Assembly (NCBI GenBank): GCA_025765615.1 | Contig: JAIVFJ010000037.1 | Coordinates: 248,001 to 312,000 of the forward strand | Direction of reading: 5' to 3' | DNA: 64,000 nt | Source of the DNA: Zopfochytrium polystomum | Lineage: Eukaryota > Chytridiomycota > Chytridiomycetes > Chytridiales > Chytridiaceae | Part shown: positions 45,711 through 57,232 of the stretch, one piece after another | Layout of the letters: every line of letters begins with the position of its first letter | Position numbering within the stretch: position 1 is the first letter of the stretch | Notes under the pieces: model-generated | Database searches by the model: none | What the model was told of the DNA's origin: nothing | The model's input: only the letters and a program-made list of their open reading frames with translations | Made by a program: the position numbers and the translations under genes

Positions 45711-46884
45711 TTAATTAAAGATCTAGTTCGTCATCGCTTGAGGACGCCGCTTTTTTGGTGGTGGGTTGACAGTTTCCTCGGGTACTGGGTTGTCCTTAAA
45801 AGTTGGGGTAAAACACCGTTTGCTCCGACGGAGTAAAAACGAAAAGATTCCTCCTTTAATAACACACTGGCAACAGCGTATCCGAGGGAACACATGATAT
45901 CCTCTTCATATCTCACTGTGAACAAATTGGTGCCCCTGTATCCCAATTCCGAGACCAACCAGGTTCAGTTGACTAGCGGAAAAAACCTATCTTTGTACGA
46001 CAAAACAGCGCAAACTTTAATGTTTCAGTCTCATTATGAACTTTCTCACCAATTTGGATCAAATATGCCTTTCCAATTTCTGAAAACCAACCGAACAGTG
46101 GTGCGGTGCCGGCGTTCCGTGCCATTCCGCCTGAAACGGAACGGACCGGAACCAGCTTGAGAATGGTGCCGTTCCGTTCCGTGGCGAGCCTTAGTTGGAT
46201 ATCCTTTCCATTCTGCCCAGTCGGCTCTCCTTCCAGTGACGGAGTGCGGTCAGGCTCAAAGAGGCAGCATTGAAGTTGGTTTCTGCGTTACGACTGATGT
46301 TAGATGTAAAAAGCAGCGCGGCTCACATCCAGGTGCATCATGTGGACCGACTGTTGAAGAACGGCGATGGCCGGTGTCGTGGAACTCGGCGACGGCGGTC
46401 ATCACCTCAAATGTCGACTTTAAATCGTCGTGTATCTGAGACTGGGCTTTTTGGCAATAAGCGAAGCCAGGGGACTTGCAGGGGAGGGAATAAATCTGGT
46501 CTCAGCAAATTGTGCAGCCTACCAAACCACGACTTTTACGTAGCACTAGCAGTCTGTGATCCGCGTTGCGCGAGTAGGTTCACACAAGATTGAATTTCCG
46601 CAAGTCTCGACTGCAAAAATCCGGTGGCGCTGAGCAGTCCGCCCTGCTTCTTCAGGCAAAAAAAAAATTGAGTTAGCCACAGAGCACAGCGCCGTGCTCC
46701 CCGCGGTTTTGGTTACCCTCAGTGGCTCACCGTCTTGTGACACCGGTGCAGACACGCGCGAACGCCCCAACCCACTGCTTCACTTCACCTTGTTCCCCCC
46801 AATCTTTGGTGCAGATGGCAGCGTGAATTTTTTGAATATTTTTTATTAATATTTGTTTTTTTTCTTCTTCTGAAAGGGAAAGCC

Positions 46885-46926
46885 GCTTTCCAAATGGTAA
46901 GTTCGGCTTTCCAAATGGTAAGTTCG
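46885..46926 (+). repeat. Two tandem 21-bp units
   Basis: GCTTTCCAAATGGTAAGTTCG occurs at 46885-46905 and 46906-46926 without mismatch. Confidence 0.92.
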
Positions 46927-47188
46927 GTTCTCTTTTTAGCTGGCTATGTGGGGGATGGGAAGGGCAGGTCGCCGCCGCCATGGGTGTGGAGACCTTGAAC
47001 GAGAAAAAGGAGAGAAACAGGCAAGAGTTCGGCAAGGAAAGAGAGGGAAGGCGACAAGTCGCAGTCTGCAGTAACCACACTTCTTCCTCAGAGTCGTCAC
47101 GGTCGCACAGCTTGCTTCAACTTATATTACCCTGGCAAGTCCTCGTTGCAGTTCGGGCTTGTTTTCGCTCCTGGTGGTGTGGATGCAG

Positions 47189-47245
47189 AGAGAGAGAGAC
47201 AGAGAGAGAGAGACAGAGACAGAGAGAGAGAGAGAGAGAGAGAGG
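47189..47245 (+). repeat. (GA)n microsatellite
   Basis: AGAGAGAGAGACAGAGAGAG... with occasional GACAGA interruptions, read directly. Confidence 0.95.
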
Positions 47246-48062
47246 GCAAAGGCAAGGTCTTCACCGGAGGACAAAAGGGCGTTTCCAGCGGCCTGGCCTT
47301 GCTTCACTTCGTGGACTCCTCCAGAAACTGCTGGAAGGCAGCGGTAATGAGACTTTCACGTTGCAGAATTGGTGGCGGTACCTTTCCTTACCACGCAATA
47401 ATTGTTTTAAGTGATGTACCGCCAGGAGAGTCGCTATTCGTGAGCAGGAAGTACTCCCTTCTAGAAAGGGTCGTATTAAAGCACTGAAAAAAAAGGCGAA
47501 GCTTGACCTACCCAATCTGCTCATCTCGTTGTGCTTCCTACTCGGAGTGCTGCATTCGAGGGGAAAAAAAAAAGAAGGAAAAAAAAGGGGAAGGGGCAGC
47601 GAGCCTGGCAGCGGGTCAAGAAACAAGTCGCACCGTAGATCGACTTTGCTCGGAACGTTGGGGTTGAAGTTAGGGTTCTACAGCCCAGGCCGGCCAGCCG
47701 AGTAGGACTTGAAAAGGTTGTTGTGGGTTTTGCCAGCCCAGGCGGGACGGTGGAACAACCCAGCCGTCCACTGCTCTTCGTGGCTCCTCAGGGGGGTGAG
47801 GGTTGGTTTCCCGGCCCCGTCTTTGGTAAGCAACGTCCAAGCCGCCCAGAGCCCACAGGCCGCCCTGCTCTTTCGAACGGAACGGCTGTGTTGTCGCAGA
47901 TCCCCACCTCTCAAAGCAACCGCCGCCGCGTGCTGGGTTGCAGTTGGAGTTGAGGTCGGGCTGCCGAGCGGCCGCGTGGGAAGGAGCGGACTTTCTTTTC
48001 AGTGCCAGTCAGCTCAATCGGACGAACTTTGACTTGACACGTTCCCTCCTCCTCCGGACGGG

Positions 48063-48283
48063 TTGGGAAAAGTCGAAAGAGCCCTTGGCAATCACCGGCA
48101 AGCCAATTTGTGCTATTGGAAATCTATCGTCGATCGTTTGACGCACGCGTTCACGATGGCCTTGCCGACGTTCTTTGGGTCATGGGAGATGTCTGCCTTG
48201 ATGAGAAGAACTTCACTCAGGCCGTCGACCATCTTCAAAGGGCCGTGGCCATTTTGGACGCGACTGTTCCTTGGAAATTCTGA
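48063..48283 (+). pseudogene. TPR-repeat remnant
   Basis: In one plus frame the text reads HDGLADVLWVMGDVCLDEKN then FTQAVDHLQRAVAILDATVP and stops after WKF (TGA near 48281). This is a textbook 34-residue TPR pair (G-D-x8-F-x-A-V-x-H). The neighbouring frame upstream, RALGNHRQANLCYWKSIVD, looks like the preceding repeat shifted by a frameshift. No start codon or full-length gene is present. It may be related to the TPR fragment at 43614-44299. Confidence 0.5.
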
Positions 48284-48479
48284 CGAAGGGAAGTTCAAGG
48301 AAATCCTTAAAGGCAGCCAAGAACAAGCTGTCAACTATAGGAGGGGATTATTGACTTTCTTTGCATCAAAATAATGGCAGGAAGAGCCTCTACTTCCAAA
48401 TTCTTTGTATTTCTTCGGACGATACTTTCAACGGGAGGACCATTTCTTTCCTTTTATGGTCTTTTTCTTCCTTCGCAAT

Positions 48480-48860
48480 CACGAACCGAGCTAATAATGC
48501 GCGGCATCAGACTTCCCGCAGTTCTTGTCTTGCGCCCGCGTACTTTTAGCCTCGCGGGAAACGCCATCATTTTACTCTGCCCATCCCTCTACATTTTGCT
48601 TGCTGCCTGCCGCTCTTTTCAGTTTATTTGCATTGAGTGGCACTTCGTTTCATTGCAAGGTAAGAAATGGAAACCAGCAAAATTCTTGACCCGAGACCAG
48701 GTTCCATTTGTCCATTTGACAGTGTTTTCGATATGAAGATGGAACCAACTACACGGACAGAGATTCTGTCTATTACAATCAGTCAGTCCACGCAACGCAC
48801 CTCGTTCACCCCCGCACAAAGCCCCCCAGAAACAAGTAACTCTCCTTCCTGAAACTAACA
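48480..48860 (+). repeat. Second copy of the 43395-43715 segment
   Basis: CAGTCAGTCCACGCAACGCAC ... CCCCCGCACAAAGCCC ... CTCTCCTTCCTGAAACTAAC parallels 43640-43712. Upstream similarity is patchy. Same orientation, about 5.1 kb apart. Confidence 0.6.
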
Positions 48861-48911
48861 ATCCCATGTTCCGCACCGCGCAAAACACCAAAACTTTCAA
48901 CTTCGACCCAT

Positions 48912-51900
48912 TTAAAACGGCGCATATGCCGGAGGCGCACGGACAACCGCCCACCGCTCCTCGTAACGGCTCCACAGCGCCCACCCGAGTTCCTCCAGCA
49001 TCTCGCGCTTCATCTCGACCAGCTCGCGCCAATCCTTGAGCGCCTTCTCGCCGTCCTCTCCCCCGGCCCCGAGCCCCGCCACCACGTCCGCGTCGCTGAT
49101 GTGCTTGTTCACAACCAGCAGCGCCGCCCCCAGCCGCCCCATCCGCCGCAGGCGCCACGCCCACAGCCGCAGGTACCGGTCGTCCTTCGTCGGTGGCGAC
49201 GGCAGCCACGCCGCCAGCGCGTTGAGAGACGCGTCGAACGCGGCCGCCGCCCCGGTGGCGGGAGCGGGCTCCGGGGCGTTGTCGCTCGCCCCTTCCGCGG
49301 GGGAAGCGACGAGGCGCCATTTTGCGATGCGCGCCTTCCACGCCAGCGCAGACTGCACCGCCGCCTTCTCCGCGTCGCGCTCCTTCTTGGCCTTGGCTGC
49401 CTCGTCTGACCCGGACTCGAGCGCGTCCTCCGCCGCCCGCGCACCATAGTACATTGCAAGCGCTGCAGTGTCGACGCGTCCCAGAACTGCGTCTGCGGCG
49501 GCTTCGACACGCTCCAGGAGGCTCGCATCGACCTCCTCTGCGATGACAGCCTTCGTCTCTGCTGCGCTGCCGCCATCGGTTTCATCGCCTGTCACCGAAG
49601 TCGCCGCCGCCGCAGGAGCAGTGCCTTGCTCCTTGTGCGCACGCCGTGTCGCCGCAATCGCGTCCTCGGCCTTGACGAGCTCCTCGGCCACTAGATCAAG
49701 CGCCGCCACGTAAACGGGCAAATGCGCAGGGTGTTCCTCACGCAGCCGCTCCAGCACCGCCGTGCGCTCCTCGCTGTCCGACAGCTTCGTGAGCCACGAA
49801 ATTTCAAGGTCGCGCACTGCCTCCTTCAGCTTTGCCGCGTTTTCCTTGCCGTCCGGTTTGGCGGCGGGTGCTTCTTTCGCGGCTGCAGCTGCTGGTTTGG
49901 GTGCCTTTGGGCTGCCCGGAATGCTCGGCAGCGCCTTCTTTTCCGGCTCCTTCAGCTCGACTGGTACCACGTACGCCACGCGGTGTACCGTTACCTTGTT
50001 TGGCTCGCCCGCAAGGTCAAACTTCCCGAGTAGTAGGTCGCCCGGGCTCGCGGCTTTGGGTACTGCAGACCCTTCCAGCGGGCTGATCCAGAATGTCAGG
50101 GACTCTCCGCGCTCCAGGGTTGCCGTCTTGACCTTGCCACTACGTCGAAGCATGTCACCGAGAGAAGGGTGCAGTGACAGGGACACTGGCTTCGCGAGCT
50201 CAGTGTCGACTGTGAGCTAAAGAAGCGGTCGAGGAAAGGCGGAAGTTCAGTTAGCGAAAGCACGCCAGAAGTGGAGCGACGAGAGCAAGGGGAATGGATC
50301 CTTACCGGAGTTCCCTTCAATCCCTCCAACAGGTCCACATCAACGGAGATCAGTTGGACTTTGACTGTGTACGTTCCTTTGCCCAACTTTGTTGATTTCG
50401 CCTTCATTTCGTGCATGCTCTTGAGTGCCTTTTGGCCGTCAAAGACTGTATTCCACCGTTAAATACCAAAGTTAACTTGGCTTATAAAACGCAACGAATT
50501 GAGCGGAAAAAGACCCTCACCTTGAATGAGATAGTTGTTGAAAATTGAGTCTGCGTTTCCAAACGCACCGAATGATTAGATAATCTTTGACATTCCGGCA
50601 AAAACGTCACCGCTCCGCTTACCGTACAAAACATGCTTCGTGAGAGGCAAGAACGGCGTCACTGTGGATTCCTCTGTCAGCTTCACCGAGTACGTCAGCA
50701 CCAGCTCCCGCAGCCTCCTGGAGTCTGGCTCCGTGTACCGCGGGGGAAGTGGCTTGATCTCCGCTGAGGTCGGACGAATCGCCTTCCGCAAGACGTTTAG
50801 CGACACTGCTGGCGTCACGGTCTCCTTTCGTAGCGTCGACCGCACGTCCACTCGAGAAACTCCGTTGTTGCCCGTATTAAGCATGATCAGGTCGCCTCCT
50901 GCATTCGTCCCAGCCCCGCTATTCGGCAAGATCGAGGCTGACAGCTCCAGGCCGTGGAAGATAAGCTCGATCGACAGGTGCGTGTCTCCAATCGAACTCC
51001 ACATCTGGCCGAGGACGAGCTCAGTTGTCACACCTGGCAGGACCGGGAACACTTTTTTGAAGTAAGACTCGTCGTCTTTCAAGCCACTCGTGGTCGAGCT
51101 GAACGAAGGCGCCCAGAACTGCTCATACGTAGATTGCATTGAGTGCTAAGTCAAGAGATCGCATTCGGTAAGAACAAGTAGCAGAGAGTTATGTTGGCAG
51201 CAAAAAAAAAAAAAAAAAACGGTTGGCTCACAGCCAGTGAAGTGTTGGTCAACGCTTACATGTCTCATTTGCTGCGAATGAATGAAAATCCTCCCGCTGC
51301 CGATCCGCTCCTTTGAACTGATAACAAGCTCTGCAAAGTTCGCGGTCGGCGGCACTGCGACAAATTTGCGCACAATGGTGCCTGGCCCGAATTTAAGGTC
51401 CGGGTAGCGCACGACAACATCCGATCCCACTGCATTCGGCGATGATACGTCCGGTTTGCAGACCGTCACTGGGATTTTGAAGAGCGGGCCGGCGTCGGGG
51501 AGCTTTGAGTCGAATGCCTGGATCTCGCCGTAGTGCACGCCAGTTGGCAGGTGCGTTGGGTCAACATTCACGAGAAACTCGCGGCCGGGGCTTGGAAGAA
51601 TGGCAAACTCGGGGGCACTAATGATTTTGGGCCGCTTCAATGGAAGACGATTCATAGTCGAAACTTAATTCTTACGTGATCCATCGTTCCGAGGACTTGA
51701 ACACCAGATGGGTCTCGTATTGCTGCTTGATTGGATTTGTGGCCGGATTTTCCGTGTGCCAGAACACAGGTGTGACGCTGACCGCCTTGCGTTGCACCAT
51801 TGATGCTTCGTCCAATTCGCGAAGGTATATTCCGCGTTTTGTGGCGTTGCCACTGAACTTGACGCTGTAAAAGACATCCAGGCTCGACGTCGCGGGTCTG

Positions 51901-54099
51901 ATGGTCGTCAGGTGGTCCCAGGCGCGGTGGACTTGGGCGAGGCCTACACCAAAGGGATCGCCGATCGACTTGGCCGTGTTGCGAAGGGCGAGTGCAATTC
52001 TGTAGGGATTGTATGGAAGGAAGCTTTGCTTCAGGCCGGAGACAAGGAGAGCTGTCAGTCCAGCTGCGTTCGGACAGGCCATACTGGGGGAAGTTTTCGA
52101 TTTAAGTGGTTAGGGGGTTGCTCCAAATAGCCCTAAGAAAACATTCTAACCTCGTGCCGTTCATCATTTGGCCACGTGCTTTGGTGTATTGAGGAACTGA
52201 GGTGAAAGCAGCGCCCGGGGCCTTCAATAAAGGAGTCAGAAGGCCGTCGGAAACACAGTTCAACGAATTTTTCATTTTGCTCACGTAAATGTCCACTCCG
52301 TAATGGCCATCGGGGGACGGTCCTTGCGAGCTCCACGTGTGGGGGCGGTCTGGCACGTTCTGCAGCAGCATATAAAGGGAGTCTTGCATGACAGCACTTT
52401 GATACGCTCCAACAGTTATGATGCCAGAGATTCCGCCGGGGTGGCTCACAGAGCTTAAAACGGGTCCAGAATTTCCAGCGGATGAAAGAATGATACAGCC
52501 AGCCTTGTTAACGCATTCGTCGCGAAGAAGCTCGACGATACGGCCAATTTCATTCTTGTAGGAAGGAGCATTAGTCAAAGCAATTCTCATAAATTGCAAT
52601 CAGCGCGTACCGAAGCAGTGGCCTCCCCGAAACTGACGACATGTACGAACGTGATCGCCGTTATTCGTTAGCATAACTGGCATTTATTGCACGAAGAATG
52701 CTTGGCATACCTAATGTTGGCCACATCCGGACGCAATCGACAGATCTCCGCCGCCGCACGAGTAAATCCAGTCCCTGTCTCCATAGAGTGCAGGCGAGAG
52801 TCTGCAATTTTGAGCGAAATAATCTGTGCGCCCGGCGCAACACCGTTGAGCTTTGGATCATCCGGGTGGTTGGCGGCTGCGATTGACGCCACGTGCGTTC
52901 CGTGAGTGCCAGAGCACGTTACAATGCTAAGGTGAAAGGGAGTCATCATCAGAACGGAACGGTGGACAACGGGGCGTGGATCAGGGGCCCAGCACAAACA
53001 GAGGAGGTAGTTCCTTTGGCGCACCTGAGTGTCTCGCCCTCGTCGTACACGTTTATGCTGAAGTTGAGCATGGTCGCCGTTCCAAAGCTGGCAAACTGCT
53101 GGGCCACACTGTACTCGCTCAGCAGTGGCGCAAGCGAAAGATCGCCGGTCTCCGTTACGTCCACCGACGCAACCCAGTACTCGCCTGTATGAAAGACGAC
53201 GCAGTCCTGGAATCGACCGAGCAAGTCAGCCCGAGCAGAGGACGCGTCATTCCCCTCGATCCCACAAAAAAAAAAGAACAGGGGGCACTCACAAACACAA
53301 TCCCCGGGTCCTCGTAGTTCTTCATCTGATCCTTCAGCGCCTCGATCCTGCTCTTAATCTCGTCCGCACCCGCAGATCCAGCCGACACCGCCTTCTCCTC
53401 CAGCTCCGTCACGAGCCGGTCCTGCTCGACGCGGAAGAGCCGCCTCCGTTCCTCCTTCATCTCGTCCACGAGCTCGTCCGGGAACAGGCCCGCCGCGCCC
53501 TTCCATCCGAGCCGGTACGCGCCGTCCCGCGGCGACGGCCACGACGACGGGACGATCAGCGTGCGGCCGGTAAGCCCGCGCAGCGTCAGCTGACCTTCGC
53601 TGTTGGGAGTGGCCTTTTGCACTGTCGTGCACGGGACGTCGCCCGATCCCGTGCAGTCGATCAGGTGCAGGCATTTGGGCAGCCCCGTGGTTGTGGTGCG
53701 GAGTCCCACCGCGCCGGGGTCCACCCCGGTGTCGAGGATTGCGATGACCGTTCCGCGTCCGTCGTACGTCGGGTTCTTGGCAACGAAGTCGGCGGCTTGC
53801 GTCTCCTGCGGGAATACATTAGCGAAGGGAGGCGTTGGGCGGAGGGGTGATCGGTGAGGGGGGTTTGGGTTTAGCAGAGTTTGGTAAGTTGGCCAGGAGC
53901 GGTTGAGGGTGTTGTGGTCGCGTGGTCGCGTGAGCAGATTGCAGGTGGCGGGTGGCGGGAATAGTGGGAGGAAGAGCGGGACGCAGCAGCAGCGGTGTGG
54001 TGTTGTTGGTGTTGGTGTGTGTGTCGCAGCAGCAGCAGCCAGCGAGCCGGACTGACTCACCGTCTTTGGAACGACGCCGGCCAGTGGAAAGTCCTTCAT
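48912..54099 (-). CDS. TPP2: Tripeptidyl-peptidase II
   Basis: Giant cytosolic subtilisin-like exopeptidase that removes tripeptides downstream of the proteasome. ATG at 54099 gives exon 1, MKDFPLAGVVPKT, joined across a 255-nt intron to ETQAADFVAKNPTYDGRGTV at 53805. The catalytic triad is visible: Asp in ILDTGVDPGAVG, His in CSGTHGTHVASIAAANHPDD, and Ser in NGTSMACPNAAGLTALLVSG. The oxyanion Asn is in LSSAGNSGPVLSSVSHPGG. Downstream exons have the TPP2-specific beta-sandwich and helical C-terminus: FDSKLPDAGPLFKIPVTVCK, then LVLGQMWSSIGDTHLSIELI, then LRDLEISWLTKLSDSEERTA. The end is LGWALWSRYEERWAVVRAPP, stopping at 48912-48914. About twelve exons; the C-terminal exon (48912 to about 50217) is the longest. 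The Ala/Lys/Glu-rich insert in the C-terminal third is less conserved. Confidence 0.95.
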
Positions 54100-54639
54100 C
54101 GTACTGTGCTAGTGTGTGCGTGTGTGGGCTGCGGTTGTGAGCCTGCCAGGGCGGGTCTGCAAAAATGTTTTTTTTATTAATTTTATGTTTTATTGTTTAT
54201 TTTCTCCTTGTTCTCCTCGAGTGTCATCCCATTTTTGGTGCTGATCAGCACACACGTTGGGCTTTCCAAAACAGCAACAAGTTAACTCTGCACGCGGAGG
54301 GCAGCCCAGGACGGCCCCACCCGGTTGGAAAAAAAGCAACGAGCACAGTTTCCAACTGAAATGATCAATATTGAGAAGGATGGTTAGGGCATAATCTAGT
54401 GCCGCAGTTGCGATATTTGCGTGGGGTGGGGGTTTGCGTCAGCGCGGTCTAGTTCAAACTCTTGCCTTGTCGACGCGACCTGCATGTCCGCCCGGAGGTG
54501 ATCAGCCGCTGCCATATTTCAAAAAAAAAAAAACGTTTACAATGATTAAGTGTGTTGATATATTTGAGGAATGAGTAATACTACAATCTCTCGTTTGGAC
54601 GAATAGTTGGGCGACCCAGACAAAAGACGATTGCAAAAG
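54100..54639. other. Spacer between TPP2 start and the GH26 gene end
   Basis: Holds the TPP2 promoter side, including T-rich DNA near 54165-54200 and a run of about 12 A at 54521-54532. Nothing else recognised. Confidence 0.4.
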
Positions 54640-56345
54640 CTATGAATGACCTTCCAAAGTGACGTATCTGCTCTCTTTGCTGTGGAGAGAGACCGCTGCG
54701 GAGAGTCCTGCTCCACCTCGCCTCCACTTTTTGGTGCAGAGGAGGGTGAATACCGCAGACAGCAGAAGAAGAGCAAAAACCGCCAACCCGACAGCAAGAA
54801 AGCGTATATGAGCAGACGCGCTTGAAACTGTTTCTTCGTTCTGCGATGCTTCCGCCGTGCCAGTCGCAGTGGCGCTGCCGCTGCTGCTGGCCGTGCTAGC
54901 GAGCGCATCGTCCGACAACCTCATGCCATCCGCGTTGTCGTCGTCCGAGTTCAGTCCACCTGCGACAGCCTTCTTGGTCGTGACCGCAGTCCCCAGGAAC
55001 AAGCTGTCGCTCACGATTCTCTGGTTCGCCGAATCGCGTCCTTGAAGCGATTTTGACGACGCAACGGCCTTGACCACGCCGTCCCTGGCGTCTTTCGAGA
55101 CGTTGTAGTCCCCAGCGTTAAAGTGCGCTACCATCTGGACCTTCCCCGAGTCGACGAGCGTGGCAAGGAAGGTCTTTATCCAGTCCGCGCGGGCGGCGGC
55201 GCCGCGGTCCGCGTTGCAACCAAACTCGGCGACCGCGACGGGCTTGGCGGGGTTCGGTTTCGGCGTGATCGATGCAAACGTGTTGAGAATCGAGGATGTG
55301 ATGGAGTCGGGTGTCGCGTAATTGGATTTTGGTTGATTGTAGGCGTCGAACCCGAACCAGTCGAAGAAAGCTGAGCCTGGGTAACTACATTTTTTTGGGT
55401 CAAGGAGATGGCGGGTTATTTTTGTGCGTGAAATCACACTGTTTGAGAGTGGATTGAAATGAAAGGCAGTACTTACAAGAGCGTCGCGTCTTGTTGTCCA
55501 AAGTTGTTGGGGCACCACATCCACTGCAGCTGGTCTTTCCGAATTCCGAGAGTTGATATGATCGTGTGCGTATGACGCCAAAAATTGACGTAATCTGCTG
55601 GCTTGGACCATGGATACTGATTTAAATTCATTTCGTGCGCGAGCCTGATGTATGCTCGACGGTCGTCCGCCGTCCCTGAATTGCAGGTAAAACAAGGAGT
55701 TACGTCTGTGTCAAACCGCGGAACAAATCTTGAGAATCTCCTCACCCGCTTTTCCGTCAGCGCCGTCCAAAAACTTCTTCAGGCTTGTGCCCCACGATTT
55801 GAGGTAAGAGTCGTACTTTCCAGAAGAAACGTCTTTTATAAACGACGACGTTGTTTTGGCGTTGGGATCCCAGCAAGCAGGTTGCCAAGTAATCAAGGGA
55901 ATGGCATGCGCCGTGTTCCAGATGCGGTAGAGGTACCCCTTGTCCTGATCGAACACTTGAGAAGTGAACCAGGCATTGTTGGGGTTGATTGCGGCGCACC
56001 AGCTGCAAGGTGGTCAGCACGGATTTCTCCCCAGTCTCGCTGAAACGGCGAAGTCATCAGAATTGATGTGCATACTCTGTGAAAAAGTTGACGACGCCCA
56101 CTGGCTTCTGAGTAAATGCGTTGAAGGCTAGCACGTTTGACACGTCGGTGGAGGTCTGAGATGCGCTTTTGTTTTGGTTGTTTTTTTTTCGTTTCCTGCA
56201 GTTTAGTTTTTCTCTCTTCGAACGGAGACGACTCTGATGTTGGCCCCCAACAACGAACGACGACGACGGCGACGATCGGGTGTGTATCGCTCATGCACTG
56301 CAACAAATAACTCACAAGTCGTACACGCCCCAAATCGCTGTCATG
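54640..56345 (-). CDS. GH26 beta-mannanase-like glycoside hydrolase with C-terminal membrane anchor
   Basis: Minus-strand exons read MTAIWGVYD (ATG about 56343), STDVSNVLAFNAFTQKPVGV then VNFFTEYA. These lead to WFTSQVFDQDKGYLYRIWNT, AHAIPLITWQPACWDPNAKT, LKSWGTSLKKFLDGADGKAG and RRAYIRLAHEMNLNQYPWS. Next come LQWMWCPNNFGQQDATL and YPGSAFFDWFGFDAYNQPKS, then KPVAVAEFGCNADRG. The E in LAHEMN and the E in VAEFGC sit where GH26 has its acid/base and nucleophile. A Ser/Ala/Thr linker leads to one membrane helix (FLAVGLAVFALLLLSAVFTL) and a basic 30-residue tail, stopping at 54640-54642. No signal peptide is seen before MTAIWGVYD, so a 5' exon may be missing. About six exons. Confidence 0.75.
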
Positions 56346-57232
56346 ATGAAAGGGACGAGTTCTCGCTTGCCAGTTCAGCAGAAGATGCACTCGATGGAGC
56401 GATGCGTGAGACGTGTGAAGTTGGGTTGTCCTGGCTGTCGATCTTTCTTTTCTTTTATTTCGGTGTTGTCGGTGAAGATAAACAAAACAATCCCAAAAAG
56501 GAAGCGCGCGCCACCAACGGAAACGCCACCCGCGAACGCGTTGTTTCATTGCGCCAACCCACCACCAAGGAGGAAGAGGGAAGGCTGGGAACTAACTAAC
56601 TTCTCATTTCCGTGCACACCTCAAGGCGAGGCTTTGGCCAAAAGACAGAAAAAATTGAAAGAAGATACATACACAGCAGCAGTCATTCACTGTCAGCAAA
56701 CTATTGTTCGAGCAAGCTATTTAACTTATAAAGAGGGCGGACAAGAACGCCGTTTGTGTTTGGGTGGGAGGTGCCCAGCCAGCCCATCAAGACAAGACCG
56801 AATGGACCTGGGTCATGCAGCCCACCCGGTATGCAGACGGATCCCCGCTTAACAGTCGGGCAGACGGTAAAGCAGTCCGTGGCACTGGCAGATGCCAGAA
56901 ATTCGTCAGCGAACCGAACCATGCATGGTTCACCCCCCTCCCTCTGTCTCTGTGTCTCAGTTTCAGTCTCCCCCTCTCTGCCTGTGGGAAAACGAGGCAC
57001 CGCCGCATGTGAAACCTGCTGCCGAAGCACAAAGCCTGAAACAAGCCGTCAGCGAATTTTTTTTTTTTTTTCTTTTTTCCCCCCCTCCACTTTTGTTCTT
57101 AACATACTTCAAGGGAATCACATACATATATATAAAACGAAGAAGACGGAAATTAAAAGCGGAAAGAGCACATAGACTCCCCCGTCACTCGCCACTAGAC
57201 AGACCGCCAGCACAACGAGCAACACAGCTTCA
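56346..57232. other. Divergent intergenic region before the RGS gene
   Basis: No gene recognised. A T14 run followed by CTTTTTTCCCCCCC lies near 57057-57085 and ACATATATATA near 57121-57132. It probably includes the missing 5' end of the GH26 gene (minus) and the RGS promoter (plus). Confidence 0.45.

Larger units (their letters stand above)
45711..48062. other. Gene-poor stretch with simple repeats
   Basis: No convincing gene in 2.3 kb. Contents: a CCGTTCC/GGAACGG-rich block at about 46100-46190, a 21-bp tandem duplication at 46885-46926, T- and A-runs (46660, 46840-46870, 47565-47585), and a GA microsatellite at 47189-47245. A minus frame at 46727-47080 is a Lys/Pro-rich low-complexity shadow. 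Confidence 0.5.

Noticed and set aside
46727..47080. Minus 117-residue frame with NLPFGK duplicated
   Set aside because: The duplication is just the 21-bp tandem repeat. The rest is low complexity, with no conserved domain.
49036..50220. Plus-strand frames opposite TPP2 exon 3'
   Set aside because: Low-complexity shadows. The minus strand gives the conserved TPP2 C-terminus.
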